Notes: a model not told the origin generated them from the letters alone. A DNA stretch of 64,000 nucleotides from JAVVHH01 sp964613945 (GCA_964613945.1 CAZTJC010000001.1:310001-374000); one strand, 5' to 3'; numbered from the stretch's first letter, positions 25,591 to 35,261 are shown. Translations and numbers: made by a program.

Positions 25591-26880
25591 TCACTCCGCC
25601 GGCACTGCCACCGTGTGCCTCTGGCGTTTGGCCACCAAGGCCAGGCCACCCGAAATTAGCGCAAACGCGATCATGGGAAGCAGGCTCAGGGTAAAGCTGC
25701 CCGTCGCGTCCTTGATCGCGCCGATCGCGAACGGCCCGGCGAACCCGCCCAGATTGCCGATCGAGTTGATCGCCGCGATGCTCGCCGCCGCCGTTGCGGT
25801 CGGGATCTGCTCGGTCGCCATGGCCCAGAACGGCCCCTTGAGCATGAACACCCCGCAAGCCGCCAATGTCAGCGCCAGCAGCAACGGCACTAGCCCAGTC
25901 AGCACCGTGCCGCCGATGAGTCCGAGCGCCAGCATCATGAACGACAGCGACAGATGCCACCGCCGCTCCCCGGTCTTGTCGCTGTGCTGGCCCCACATGA
26001 TCATCGCCACACAGGCCACCCCGTAAGGCAGGCTGTTGAGCAACCCAGTCTGCCAGTTGGTCAGCCCGTAATCCTTGATGATCTGCGGCGTCCATATCGT
26101 CAGGCCATACGAACTCGCGCTGGACCCGAAATAGATAAAGGCGAACAGCCAGACTTTGCTGTCCGACAAGATCTGCCCCAGGCTGGGATGTGCGACCGGC
26201 TTGGACTGGCTTGCCTCGATCGCCAACGTGCGCTCCAGCCAGGCCCGCTCCTCCGGCGGCAGCCAGCGCGCGTCACGCGGCCGGTTGGGCAGCACGAACG
26301 GTGTCGCGATCGCCAACAGCAGCGCCGGTATTCCCTCGATGATGAACAGCCACTGCCATCCCTTCAGCCCCAGCCCGGTGATCCCCAGCAGCGCGCCCGA
26401 GATCGGCGAGCCCAGAAAGGACGAGATCGGGATCGAGATCATGAAGATGCCCACGATCCGCGCACGGTAGGTCGAGGGGAACCAATAGGTCAGGTAAAGA
26501 ATGACGCCCGGGAAGAACCCGGCCTCTGCCGCCCCCAGCAGGAACCGCATGACGACGAACGAGGTCGTGCCGCCGACGAACGCCATGCCGATCGCCAGCA
26601 CACCCCAGGTCGCCATGATCCGCGCGATCCAGATCCGCGCGCCATATCGCTCCATTGCCAGGTTGCTGGGCACTTCGAGCAGGAAGTAGCCCAGGAAGAA
26701 GATGCCGGCGCCCCATCCGAACACGGTCGCCGTGAGTCCCAGATCCTGCCGCATCTCCAGCCCGGCGAACCCGACATTGACCCGGTCGACGAACGAGATG
26801 AAGTAGGCCAGGATCAGAAACGGCACCAACCGAAACCCGATCCGCCGCATCGCTGAGCGCGCGATCCTGCTATCGTCCAA
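25591..26880 (-). CDS. MFS transporter, anion:cation symporter (ACS) type
   Basis: This 429-residue, twelve-helix carrier begins with the family pattern VPFLILAYFISFVDRVNVGFA and has GYFLLEVPSNLAMERYGAR and GAAEAGFFPGVILYLTYWFP. These are hallmarks of the ACS family, whose members import organic anions such as tartrate, phthalate, 4-hydroxyphenylacetate or glucarate with H+. The preferred start is TTG at 26880 behind a G-rich ribosome-binding site; ATG at 26850 is the alternative. The neighbouring genes are unrelated, so the substrate stays open. An aromatic or sugar acid would fit the pca genes 10 kb away, but that is a guess. Confidence 0.85.
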   Translation of the reverse strand: MDDSRIARSAMRRIGFRLVPFLILAYFISFVDRVNVGFAGLEMRQDLGLTATVFGWGAGIFFLGYFLLEVPSNLAMERYGARIWIARIMATWGVLAIGMAFVGGTTSFVVMRFLLGAAEAGFFPGVILYLTYWFPSTYRARIVGIFMISIPISSFLGSPISGALLGITGLGLKGWQWLFIIEGIPALLLAIATPFVLPNRPRDARWLPPEERAWLERTLAIEASQSKPVAHPSLGQILSDSKVWLFAFIYFGSSASSYGLTIWTPQIIKDYGLTNWQTGLLNSLPYGVACVAMIMWGQHSDKTGERRWHLSLSFMMLALGLIGGTVLTGLVPLLLALTLAACGVFMLKGPFWAMATEQIPTATAAASIAAINSIGNLGGFAGPFAIGAIKDATGSFTLSLLPMIAFALISGGLALVAKRQRHTVAVPAE

Positions 26881-26968
26881 AATACGTCCCCCACCCTTCT
26901 TTGGCGGGACGCTAACAGGCCCGTTGCCGCAGGACCAAATGTTTCGATCGGTCGCAGGTTCTCCCATA

Positions 26969-27787
26969 ATGATCCGGCTCGTCCCGCTCGCTCTCGCCAC
27001 CATCGTCGCCGGTGCGGCGCACGCCGAGACCTGCCGCTTCTCCGGCACCACCAGCCACGATGGCCACCTCGCCGCCCGCACCGAGATCGCCCAAGCGGAC
27101 GGCCTCACGACCGTCGACGTCACGCTCGAATTCAAGGTCTCGGCCTGGATCTCGGACTACCGCTATCTCGGCCAGGAGATCAGTACCTGGCGCGGGAACG
27201 ATCTCGTTTCGCTCGCCGTCAATCAACGCAGCTTCTCCGGGGGTGACGTCGTTCGCCAACAATGGGACGTCTTCACTCGCCGCGGCGACACGCTGGTGGC
27301 CAGCCGCGTGCAAGCCAAGCGCCTCGCCGATTTCCGCCAGCGCCATCCCGGCTTCGTGCGACACTGGGCGACGGCCGATTTCGGCCAACGCTGGCTTGCC
27401 GACTACCCCGCTGCCGCGCCCGAACGCCGGCCCGACCTCGACCTGCCGGCGGCCCGCGTCACGACGCCGTTCGCCTTCGCCTTCTACTGGAGTCGCTTTC
27501 TTCCCTCGGGCGGCACGAACGCGACGGTGGTGTTGCCAGGCTTCAAGCAGAACAAGCTGACGCGGCTCGCCTTCGGCCCGGCCATCGCCGGCGACGGCTG
27601 GCACCGGTGGGCGACTCCGCTGCAGCATCCGGGCCTCGACGCCTCACCGCCATCGCTTGCCGCCGCCTGGGTTTCGCCGGACGGCTACCTATTGCAGCTC
27701 TGCATGGACGTCAGTACCGCCTGGGCCACCGGCCGCGCCACGCTGCATGCCGATGGCTGCACCGGGGTTCAAATCAGGCCGGACTGA
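26969..27787 (+). CDS. secreted protein of unknown function (possibly DUF6134)
   Basis: This 272-residue protein has a clear Sec signal peptide (MIRLVPLALATIVAGAAHA, cleavage after AHA) followed by a beta-rich body. The body has repeated aromatic strands such as YRYLGQEISTWRGNDLVS and FAFAFYWSRFLPSG. I think it resembles DUF6134 proteins, but I cannot be sure. It is monocistronic. It ends inside the 3' end of the converging peptide-ABC ATPase gene (14-base overlap). Confidence 0.65.
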   Translation: MIRLVPLALATIVAGAAHAETCRFSGTTSHDGHLAARTEIAQADGLTTVDVTLEFKVSAWISDYRYLGQEISTWRGNDLVSLAVNQRSFSGGDVVRQQWDVFTRRGDTLVASRVQAKRLADFRQRHPGFVRHWATADFGQRWLADYPAAAPERRPDLDLPAARVTTPFAFAFYWSRFLPSGGTNATVVLPGFKQNKLTRLAFGPAIAGDGWHRWATPLQHPGLDASPPSLAAAWVSPDGYLLQLCMDVSTAWATGRATLHADGCTGVQIRPD

Positions 27788-28802
27788 GCCCGATTTGCCG
27801 CGAGGCCGGCCGCCGGACGTGACACGCCACGGCATGGCCCTCCGCATCAGCCACCAACGGCGGCGCGACCTCGGCACAGATCTTCTCCGCCAGCGGGCAG
27901 CGCGTTCGAAACCGGCACCCGGACGGCGGAGAACGCGGGTTCGGCACGTCGCCCTGCAGCACCAGGCGCTGCCGCTTCAGCGTCGGGTCCGGGATCGGCA
28001 CCGCCGACAGCAGCGCCTCCGTGTAGGGATGCAGCGGGTTGGCATACAGCGCCCGCGACGGCGCCACTTCGACCACCCGGCCCAGATACATCACCGCGAC
28101 CCGGTCGCTGATGTGCTCCACCACCGATAAATCGTGGGCGATGAACAGGTAGGCCAGCCCCAGCCGCGCCGAGAGGTCCTCCAGCAGGTTGATCACCTGC
28201 GCCTGCACCGATACGTCCAGCGCGCTCACCGGCTCGTCGCACACGATCAGCTTCGGCTCCACCGCCAGCGCCCGCGCGATGCCGATCCGCTGCCGCTGCC
28301 CGCCGGAAAACTCGTGCGGGAACCGGCTCATATGGTCGGCCCGCAGCCCGACCGTCTCCAGCAATTCGACGACCCGCTGCTCGCGCTGGCCCTTGGCGAG
28401 CCCGTGGATCACTAGCGCCTCGCCGACGATGCCACCGATCGTGTGGCGCGGGTTCAGGGAGGCGAACGGGTCCTGGAAGATGATCTGCATGTCGCGCCGC
28501 AGCCGCCGCAGCGCCTCGCCTTTCATCTCCATCACGTCGCGGCCCTCGAACCAAATCGTGCCATCCGACGGCTCGATCAGCCGCAGGATGCACCGCCCGG
28601 TGGTCGACTTGCCGCAGCCGCTCTCACCCACCAGGCCGAGCGTCTCGCCAGGTCGGACGTCGAAGCTCACGCCATCGACGGCGCTGACCGACGCCACCTC
28701 GCGCCCCAGCACGCCGCCGCGGATTGGGAACCGCTTGGTCAGCCCCCGGACGGAGAGCAGCGGTGCCGCCAGTTCGTCAATCAAGGAGGCACGCCATCGC
28801 AT
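27774..28802 (-). CDS. peptide ABC transporter ATP-binding protein (DppF/OppF type)
   Basis: This 342-residue ATPase has Walker A VGESGCGKSTTGR, the FQDPFASLNPRHT Q-loop region, signature HEFSGGQRQRIGIARAL and Walker B LIVCDEPVSALDV. The C-terminal oligopeptide/nickel-importer extension has GCRFRTRCPLAEKIC, a cysteine pattern that in some homologues binds an Fe-S cluster. It energises peptide uptake together with the ATPase encoded just before it. The start at 28802 overlaps the previous gene by 26 bases; a TTG at 28784 is also possible. It is the last of the five-gene importer operon. Confidence 0.92.
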   Translation of the reverse strand: MRWRASLIDELAAPLLSVRGLTKRFPIRGGVLGREVASVSAVDGVSFDVRPGETLGLVGESGCGKSTTGRCILRLIEPSDGTIWFEGRDVMEMKGEALRRLRRDMQIIFQDPFASLNPRHTIGGIVGEALVIHGLAKGQREQRVVELLETVGLRADHMSRFPHEFSGGQRQRIGIARALAVEPKLIVCDEPVSALDVSVQAQVINLLEDLSARLGLAYLFIAHDLSVVEHISDRVAVMYLGRVVEVAPSRALYANPLHPYTEALLSAVPIPDPTLKRQRLVLQGDVPNPRSPPSGCRFRTRCPLAEKICAEVAPPLVADAEGHAVACHVRRPASRQIGLSPA

Positions 28803-29748
28803 GACCGGGCCCGACGCCCTTGAGCGGTGGTGGCGCTGTCAGGCAAGCATCCATCACGTATTTGCACCGCGACGCGAACCGGCAGCCCGGGGGTGGATGC
28901 AGAAGGTTCGGCACCGATCCGGGGATCTGCTCCAGCCGCTCCTTGCGCACCGCTGCCCGATCCACCCGCGGGATGGAGCGGATCAGCCCCTGCGTGTACG
29001 GGTGCCGCGGCTTGGCGAACAGTGCTTCCACTGGCGCTTCCTCCACCACCTTGCCCGCATACATCACCACCACCCGCTGTGCCCGTTCGGCGACGACGCC
29101 CATGTCGTGGGTGATCAGCATGATTGACATGCCGAGCTTGGCCTTCATGTCGTCCAGCAACTCCAGGATCTGCGCCTGGATGGTGACGTCCAGCGCCGTC
29201 GTCGGCTCATCGGCGATCAGCAGCTTGGGACGGCAGGCCAGCGCCATGGCGATCATCACCCGCTGCCGCATGCCGCCGGAGAACTGGTGCGGATAGTCCC
29301 GCACCCGCCGGGCCGCATCGGGGATCTGCACCAGTTGCAGCATCTCGACCGCGACCGCCTCGGCCGCCTTGCGCGACAGGTTTTGATGTGCGCGGACCGC
29401 CTCGCCAATCTGCTCGCCGACCCGGTAGATCGGGTTCAGCGACGTCATCGGCTCCTGAAACACCATGCCGATCTCGCGCGAGCGAATGTCGTCCATCGTC
29501 TGCGCCGACAGTGGCAGCAGATCGCGGCCTTTCCAGAGGATTTGCCCGGCCTCAAAGCGCCCAGGCGGCATGTCGATCAGCTTAAGCACGCTGCGCGCCG
29601 TGACCGTCTTGCCGCAACCGCTCTCGCCCACCACCGCCAGCGTCTCGCCTTCCTCGATCGACAGGCTGACGCCGTCCACCGCGCGCAACATGCCTTCGTC
29701 GGTCTTGAACGCCGTTACCAGATTGCGGATTTCCAGCAGCGCCGTCAC
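28777..29748 (-). CDS. peptide ABC transporter ATP-binding protein (DppD/OppD type)
   Basis: This 323-residue ATPase has Walker A VGESGCGKTVTARSVL, Q-loop FQEPMTSLNPIYRVG, signature HQFSGGMRQRVMIAMAL and Walker B LLIADEPTTALDVT. The C-terminal extension has GCRFASRCKYVMDAC. The start is a GTG at 29748 that overlaps the stop of the permease gene as GTGA; further upstream the frame is only the shadow of that permease. It pairs with the second ATPase downstream to form the motor of the importer. Confidence 0.93.
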   Translation of the reverse strand: MTALLEIRNLVTAFKTDEGMLRAVDGVSLSIEEGETLAVVGESGCGKTVTARSVLKLIDMPPGRFEAGQILWKGRDLLPLSAQTMDDIRSREIGMVFQEPMTSLNPIYRVGEQIGEAVRAHQNLSRKAAEAVAVEMLQLVQIPDAARRVRDYPHQFSGGMRQRVMIAMALACRPKLLIADEPTTALDVTIQAQILELLDDMKAKLGMSIMLITHDMGVVAERAQRVVVMYAGKVVEEAPVEALFAKPRHPYTQGLIRSIPRVDRAAVRKERLEQIPGSVPNLLHPPPGCRFASRCKYVMDACLTAPPPLKGVGPGHAMACLLD

Positions 29749-30710
29749 AGCACGCGTCTCGGGTCCAGGGCATCGCGCAGCCCGTCGCCGATGAAATTGA
29801 TCGCCAGCACGGTGATAAAGATCGCCGATCCTGCCGCCACCGCCCAGTGCGGCGCCACGTCCAGCGTGTCTTTCGCGTCGAACAGCACGCGGCCCCAGGT
29901 CGGGATGTCGGGCGGAAAGCCCAACCCCAGGAACGACAGCGTCGACTCCGCGATGATCGCCGACGCCACCTCGATCGTCGCCGCCACGATCACCGGGCCC
30001 AGCGCGTTCGGCAGGATATGCAGCGTCACCAGCCGCAACCGCGACGCCCCCAGCGCCCGCGCCGCCTCGACGAACTCCTTTTCCCGCAAGCTGAGGAACT
30101 GCGCCCGCACCAGCCGCGCCACCGGCATCCAGCGCAGCCCGCCGATGACGATCACGATCATCAGGAACACTCCGCCTTGCGTGCCGAACAGCTGCTTCAG
30201 CGAGTCCCGGAACAGGTAGATGATGAGCAGCAGCAACGGCAACTGCGGCAACGACAGAAACAGGTCGGTCAGCCACATCAGCACCGTGTCCAGCCAGCCG
30301 CTCGCCATGCCGGATACCGAGCCCACCACCACGCCGACCACAACGGAGACCAGCATCGCCGCCAGTCCGACCGCCAGCGAGATACGGCCGCCATAAAGCA
30401 GGCGCGCCAGGATATCCTGGCCGAGATCGTCGGTGCCCAGCGGGTGCGCCATCGTCGGAACCTGCAACATCGCGGCGAAGTCGATGTCGTCGATCGCCAC
30501 CCGCCACACCAGCGGCCCCAGCGTCACCGCCAGCACCATGGCACCGAGAATGAACAAGCTGACCAGCGCCAAGCGGTGCCTGCGGAACCGTCGCCAAGCG
30601 TCCTGCCCCGGCGTGACCCGGCGCTTCGGCCCAGCCAGCGCCGGGCCACTCTCCAAGGCGGTGGACAGCGCAGACTCAGGCGAAAGCGATGCGGGGGTCG
30701 AGCCAGCCAT
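29745..30710 (-). CDS. peptide ABC transporter permease (DppC/OppC type)
   Basis: This 321-residue membrane protein has the OppC-type N-terminal segment (FRRHRLALVSLFILGAMVL), then HPLGTDDLGQDILARLLYGG. The binding-protein-dependent permease motif is EAARALGASRLRLVTLHILP (EAA loop that docks the ATPases), and STLSFLGLGFPPDIPTWG lies at the end. The ATG at 30710 lies inside the end of the DppB-type gene (overlap of about 35 bases). The strong overlap with both neighbours shows a tightly coupled operon. Confidence 0.92.
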   Translation of the reverse strand: MAGSTPASLSPESALSTALESGPALAGPKRRVTPGQDAWRRFRRHRLALVSLFILGAMVLAVTLGPLVWRVAIDDIDFAAMLQVPTMAHPLGTDDLGQDILARLLYGGRISLAVGLAAMLVSVVVGVVVGSVSGMASGWLDTVLMWLTDLFLSLPQLPLLLLIIYLFRDSLKQLFGTQGGVFLMIVIVIGGLRWMPVARLVRAQFLSLREKEFVEAARALGASRLRLVTLHILPNALGPVIVAATIEVASAIIAESTLSFLGLGFPPDIPTWGRVLFDAKDTLDVAPHWAVAAGSAIFITVLAINFIGDGLRDALDPRRVL

Positions 30711-31638
30711 ACAACAAGTCCGCAACGAGGTTGAAGAACACGACCAGGATCGCGAACACGAAGGTCACGCCCATGACCACGGGCGTGTCGTTGGCCAGGA
30801 TCGACGAAATCAGCAGCGACCCGATTCCCGGCACGCGGAAGATCTGCTCCGTGACGATCGCACCGCCGAACACCACCGGCATCTGCAGCGCCACCAGTGT
30901 GACCACCGGGATCATGCCGTTTCGCACGATGTGCCGCAGCACCACGCGCGCCGAGCCGATGCCCTTGGATCGCGCTGTCGTCACGTAATCCAGCCGCACC
31001 ACGTCCAGGATGGAGGAGCGCACGTAGCGGACCAGCGACGCACCCTGGAACAAGCCCAGCACTAGTACCGGCATGATCGACTGCTTGATCATCTCGCTCC
31101 ACCACGCCAGTCCAGTCGCCTGCAGGTCAGCGCGGAACACCGTCGGCAGCCAGCCGAGATGCACGGAGAACAACAGGATCAACAGCAGCCCGGTGAAAAA
31201 CGTCGGCAGCGAGAAGCCCACGAACGCCAACGTGTTGGCCACCTGATCGAACAACGAATACGGCTTCAGCGCCGCCAGCACGCCCACCGGCACCGCGACG
31301 GCGATCGCCAGTAGCTGGGCCGCCCCGATCACTGCCAGCGTTACCGGAATACGCTGCTTGATCAGCGTGTCGACGTCCATCCGGCTGACGAAGGAAAAGC
31401 CCCAATCGCCCTGCGCCATCGCCGCCAACCAATGCAGGTAGCGTGACCAGATGGGGTCATCGAGCCCGAACTTGGCCCGCAAGGCGGCACGCACGGAAGC
31501 TGGCACGTTGGGGTTGGTCGCCAACTCGCCGAACGGGTCGCCGGGAGCCAGTGCTAGCACGGCGTAAAGGATGAGGCTGATCCCGAGCAGGCTCGGGATC
31601 GCGATCAGGGTGCGTCGCAGCAGATAGGCGCCGGACAA
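30676..31638 (-). CDS. peptide ABC transporter permease (DppB/OppB type)
   Basis: This 320-residue permease opens with LLRRTLIAIPSLLGISLILY and has ALAPGDPFGELATNP, typical of the OppB N-terminus. Five further helices follow, with the ATPase-docking loop TTARSKGIGSARVVLRHIVR and the terminal FNLVADLLYGWLDPR. The start is TTG at 31638, 21 bases after the substrate-binding protein gene. It forms the pore together with the DppC-type partner. Confidence 0.92.
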   Translation of the reverse strand: MSGAYLLRRTLIAIPSLLGISLILYAVLALAPGDPFGELATNPNVPASVRAALRAKFGLDDPIWSRYLHWLAAMAQGDWGFSFVSRMDVDTLIKQRIPVTLAVIGAAQLLAIAVAVPVGVLAALKPYSLFDQVANTLAFVGFSLPTFFTGLLLILLFSVHLGWLPTVFRADLQATGLAWWSEMIKQSIMPVLVLGLFQGASLVRYVRSSILDVVRLDYVTTARSKGIGSARVVLRHIVRNGMIPVVTLVALQMPVVFGGAIVTEQIFRVPGIGSLLISSILANDTPVVMGVTFVFAILVVFFNLVADLLYGWLDPRIAFA

Positions 31639-31659
31639 GGCTTAAAAGTCCCTCACGGC

Positions 31660-33456
31660 TCAGGCATCCTTCCACCAATCGGCCAGAGCCCAGAAGTCGC
31701 TATCGAACCCGCTCGGGAACGCGTGCAGGCCATTGATCATCCCGCGCACGATGGGCCGGGCCACCAATGGCAGCACGACGTGGTTGCTGCACGCCATGTC
31801 GTTGCAGGCGATCAGGATCTGCGCCCGCTTGATCGGGTCGAGCTCGTATTGCTGGGTGGCCCAGAGATCGTCGTATTCCTTGCTCTGCCACCGCGTGATG
31901 TTGCGGCCCTGCCACTTGTTGTCTTTCTGGGCCGCCGTGCTCGACAGGAAATTCTGCATGAACAGCGCCGGGTCCGGCGTGTCCGACGTCGTGTTGTACA
32001 TCTCGAGGTCGCAGTAGAACTTCGAATACGTGTCGGGATTGCCGACGTCGGACGAGAAGAACACCGAGGCGGTAACCGATTTCAGCTCCAGCTCGATGCC
32101 GGCTTTCTGGCAAGCCTGCTTGTAGATCTGCTGAGCCTTCTGCCGCGGCTGGTTGATGGATGTCTGGAACACGAATTTGAGCTTCTTGCCGTCCTTGGCG
32201 CGGGTACCGTCCGCGCCGGGCTTCCAGCCGGCTTTGTCCAGCGCCTCGATCGCCTTCGGGATGCTGAACTCGTATTTCATGTTCGGCGAACGGTAACGGT
32301 CCGGCACGTTGAAGATTGACGCCGTGGCCACCCCGCCGCGGCCGTAGATGTATTTCTGGATCGAGTCCCGATCGAGCAGGTAGTTCAGCGCCTCGCGGAC
32401 GGCCGGGTCGGTCAAGGTCGGATGCTTGGTCTTCAGGCTCGACCGCTCGCCGTCCACCTCGACGTTGGGATCGGTGAAGTTGCACAGCACATGCTCGATG
32501 CCGGTGCCCTCCATGATCACGACGCGGCCCTTGCCACCCTTCTCGAGGCGGATCAGCACATCGTCCTCGACCTGCAACGTCCAGGCATAGTCGAACTCGC
32601 CGGTCTGCAGCACGGCGCGAGCGGCCGACACCGCATCGCCGCCACCCTTGATCTCGATCGAGTCGAAATACGGCTTGTTCGGCTCGTAGTAGCTGTCGTT
32701 GATCACGCCGGAGACGATGTCGCCCGGTCGAAACTCCTTGAATTTGTACGGTCCAGTGCCGACCGGTGCCAGGTTGGTCGGTGCGTCGCGCGATTTGGCG
32801 CCGCTGTAAGCCTCAAACAGGTGCTTGGGGATTTGCATCCCGTAGGTGCCGACAAAGGCATCCGCCCAGAACGGACGGCTTTCCGGGAAACTGACGCGGA
32901 TCGTGTGGTCATCGATCTTCTCGACGGTCACGTCCTTATACTTGCCGATCGTCACCGCCGCGGTCGCCGGGTCGCGGCTGTATTGCCAGTTGAACACGCA
33001 ATCATCGGCGGTGAACGGCACGCCGTCATGCCACTTCACATCCTGGCGCAGCTTCCAGGTCACCGACTTGCCGTCCTTGGCCAGCCCGCCATTCTCCAGC
33101 GTCGGCAATTCGGCCGCCAGCGTCGCGACCAGCTCGCCCTTCTCGTTCCAGCTTGCCAGCGGCTGGTAGAACAGGCGCGACGCGTCCTGGTCCTTGGTGC
33201 CGATCGCGAAATGCGGGTTCAGCAACGTCGGACCCTGCCACCACAGCGTTTTCAGCAGACCGCCGCCCCCGCGCTTGGTCGGCGTGTAGCCGTTGCCGGG
33301 CGAGGTCGTCTCGGCATGCGCCACGCCGCCGAGCGCCAGCAACTGCGTCGCCATCGGCGCCGTCAACCCGGCCAGCACGATCCGTTGCACGAAGGCCCGC
33401 CGGGACAAGCTCCCTTGCTTGACCTCTTCAATGAGTGTGCGCAGATCAAAACTCAA
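31660..33456 (-). CDS. peptide ABC transporter substrate-binding protein
   Basis: This 598-residue periplasmic protein belongs to the SBP family 5 (DppA/OppA). The N-terminus carries a twin-arginine-type signal, SRRAFVQRIVLAGLTAP, with the AHA cleavage region following. The mature part contains the family pattern TWKLRQDVKWHDGVPFTADD, YEPNKPYFDSIEIKGGGD and REALNYLLDRDSIQKYIYG. The start is TTG at 33456 with GGAGG placed 5 bases upstream. It leads the five-gene importer. The ligand is unknown; dipeptides, oligopeptides or opine-like compounds are possible. Confidence 0.92.
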   Translation of the reverse strand: MSFDLRTLIEEVKQGSLSRRAFVQRIVLAGLTAPMATQLLALGGVAHAETTSPGNGYTPTKRGGGGLLKTLWWQGPTLLNPHFAIGTKDQDASRLFYQPLASWNEKGELVATLAAELPTLENGGLAKDGKSVTWKLRQDVKWHDGVPFTADDCVFNWQYSRDPATAAVTIGKYKDVTVEKIDDHTIRVSFPESRPFWADAFVGTYGMQIPKHLFEAYSGAKSRDAPTNLAPVGTGPYKFKEFRPGDIVSGVINDSYYEPNKPYFDSIEIKGGGDAVSAARAVLQTGEFDYAWTLQVEDDVLIRLEKGGKGRVVIMEGTGIEHVLCNFTDPNVEVDGERSSLKTKHPTLTDPAVREALNYLLDRDSIQKYIYGRGGVATASIFNVPDRYRSPNMKYEFSIPKAIEALDKAGWKPGADGTRAKDGKKLKFVFQTSINQPRQKAQQIYKQACQKAGIELELKSVTASVFFSSDVGNPDTYSKFYCDLEMYNTTSDTPDPALFMQNFLSSTAAQKDNKWQGRNITRWQSKEYDDLWATQQYELDPIKRAQILIACNDMACSNHVVLPLVARPIVRGMINGLHAFPSGFDSDFWALADWWKDA

Positions 33457-33470
33457 GGCACCCTCCACTG

Positions 33471-33490
33471 GACATGGCCCCCACCATGTC
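33471..33490 (-). promoter_or_regulatory. inverted repeat in the leader of the peptide importer operon
   Basis: GACATGG (33471-33477), six bases, and CCATGTC (33484-33490) form a perfect 7-bp inverted repeat 15 bases upstream of the substrate-binding protein start. It may be an operator or a leader hairpin. No clear -35/-10 pair is seen around it. Confidence 0.3.
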
Positions 33491-33657
33491 GGCTCCATGC
33501 TTGCGAATCAATGCCGATCCGCACGCAATGCATGACGATGCGCCCTCTGCCGTTCCGCAACATCCGACACATATCAGCGAGGTCACATCGGATGCCGCCT
33601 CGGATGGCCTATCCCACGCCTACATCGCCAGTTTCGCCGCTCGGGTTTTCCCGTGTC

Positions 33658-34479
33658 ATGGCTCCTATCAAGCAGGCCATCGCCGCCGAGGTTTCATCGA
33701 TCTTCAACGACCGCAGCCGCGGCGAGCAGCCGGTCATGCGCCGCGGCGACGGCTGGTTCAGTCCTAGCTCCGTGATCTGGCGCGTCCATGGCGACATTAC
33801 CGGCATGATGGTCGGCGGTATCGCCGCGCTGATGCTTCAGATGCTGCATCCCGCCGTGCTGGCCGGTGTGTGGGACCACTCGCAGTTCCGTAGCGACCTC
33901 AACGGCCGCTTGCGCCGGACCGCACGTTTCATCGCGCTGACCACCTACAGCAGCGCCGAAGCCACGGAAACCGCGATCGCCCGCGTCCGCAAGATCCACG
34001 GTTTCGTCGGCGGCACGCTGCCGACCGGGGTGCCCTACCAGGCCAACGACCCGGAGTTGCTCGCCTGGGTTCATGTCACCGAAGCCACCAGTTTTCTGGA
34101 AGGCTGGGTTCGCTATGCCGAACCGCACATGTCGATGGCCGACCAGAATCGCTACTTCGCCGAGATTGCCCGCGTCGGCCGCGCCCTTGGCGCCGACCCG
34201 GTGCCCACCACCAAGGTCGAGGCCCGCCGCCTGATCGCCGACATGCGCCCCGCGCTGCTGGTCGACGATCGTACCCGCGAGATCGCCCGCATCCTGCTCA
34301 ATAAGCGCGCCGACAAGCCGATGGCCGAGCCGCTACAGCAGCTCACCATGCAGTCCGGCCTCGACCTGCTGCCGGATTGGGCGCGGCGTATGCACGGCCT
34401 GCCGGCGCCGCCGCTGCGCCCTTTGCTGCGCGCCGGCACCATGGGCGTCGCCCGCACGCTGCGATGGGCGTTCGCCTAA
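33658..34479 (+). CDS. oxygenase MpaB family (DUF2236) protein
   Basis: This 273-residue helical protein matches DUF2236/MpaB, the haem-b oxygenase fold shared by rubber oxygenase Lcp and the fungal mycophenolic-acid enzyme MpaB. Landmarks are SVIWRVHGDITGMMVGG, LMLQMLHPAVLAGVWDHSQF (conserved HP), RLRRTARFIALTTY, VRKIHGFVGG and WVHVTEATSFLEG (His), which include the likely haem ligands. The substrate in bacteria is unknown. ATG at 33658 gives the usual length; in-frame ATGs at 33592 and 33604 are possible, and the first has a GAGG 9 bases upstream. It stands alone. Confidence 0.82.
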   Translation: MAPIKQAIAAEVSSIFNDRSRGEQPVMRRGDGWFSPSSVIWRVHGDITGMMVGGIAALMLQMLHPAVLAGVWDHSQFRSDLNGRLRRTARFIALTTYSSAEATETAIARVRKIHGFVGGTLPTGVPYQANDPELLAWVHVTEATSFLEGWVRYAEPHMSMADQNRYFAEIARVGRALGADPVPTTKVEARRLIADMRPALLVDDRTREIARILLNKRADKPMAEPLQQLTMQSGLDLLPDWARRMHGLPAPPLRPLLRAGTMGVARTLRWAFA

Positions 34480-34488
34480 GCCGGTTTC

Positions 34489-35190
34489 TCAGACGTAGAT
34501 CATCTTCCGCGTCATCCCGCCGTCGACCACAAACTCCGCCCCGGTCACAAAACCACTCTCCGAGCCGAGCAGGAAGGCGGCCATGGCCGCCACGTCTTCC
34601 GGCCGCCCCACTCTGCCAACCGGATGCTGCGCCGCATCCGCCTCGCTCAACGGTTCGCCCGCGACATCGACCCAGCCGGGGCTGATGCAGTTCACCCGAA
34701 TGTCCGGCCCCAGGCTGATCGCCAAGGCATGGGTCAGCGCCACCAGGCCGCCCTTGCTGGCCGAGTAGCTCTCGGTATCAGCCTCGCTCTGGTGCGCCCG
34801 CGTCGAGGCGATCGCGACGATGCCGCCCTTGGCCGCCCGCAGCATCGCTTCCCCCGCCCGCGCGAGCAGGAACAGCGCCGTAAGATTGGTCGTCAGCACG
34901 CCAGACCATTCCGCCAGCGTCAGGGCGGCGAGCGGCTTGCGCACCATGAGGCCGGCATTGCTGACGATTGCGTCCAGCCGTCCCTCTCGCGCCGCGACGC
35001 CCGCGATCAGGGCCCCGATTGCTGCCTCGTCACCCACGTCGGCTACCACCCCACGCAGCCCGGCGACCTCCTCGACCGGGTCGCGGTCGACGCCGATGAC
35101 GCGCCAGCCATCATGGGCCAGCCGTTGCGCGATCGCACACCCGATCCCGTGTGCTGCCCCCGTCACGATCGCAACTTTCCCGTCTGGCAT
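34489..35190 (-). CDS. short-chain dehydrogenase/reductase
   Basis: This 233-residue classical SDR has TGAAHGIGCAIAQRL (cofactor glycine motif), VGVDRDPVE with the acidic residue favouring NAD, and IVSNAGLMV (NAG). The catalytic serine is in IVAIASTRAHQ, YSASKGGLVALTHAL holds the catalytic YxxxK, and NCISPGWVDV and the C-terminal FVTGAEFVVDGGM complete the fold. It converges on the MpaB-like gene, with 9 bases between the stops. The substrate cannot be predicted. Confidence 0.9.
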   Translation of the reverse strand: MPDGKVAIVTGAAHGIGCAIAQRLAHDGWRVIGVDRDPVEEVAGLRGVVADVGDEAAIGALIAGVAAREGRLDAIVSNAGLMVRKPLAALTLAEWSGVLTTNLTALFLLARAGEAMLRAAKGGIVAIASTRAHQSEADTESYSASKGGLVALTHALAISLGPDIRVNCISPGWVDVAGEPLSEADAAQHPVGRVGRPEDVAAMAAFLLGSESGFVTGAEFVVDGGMTRKMIYV

Positions 35191-35261
35191 CTTCTCTCCT
35201 CTCTTGGCGTAACCGCGCCTGCCTGCTGTTCTGTCCGGACGAACGTCCCAGGAGACGCGCC

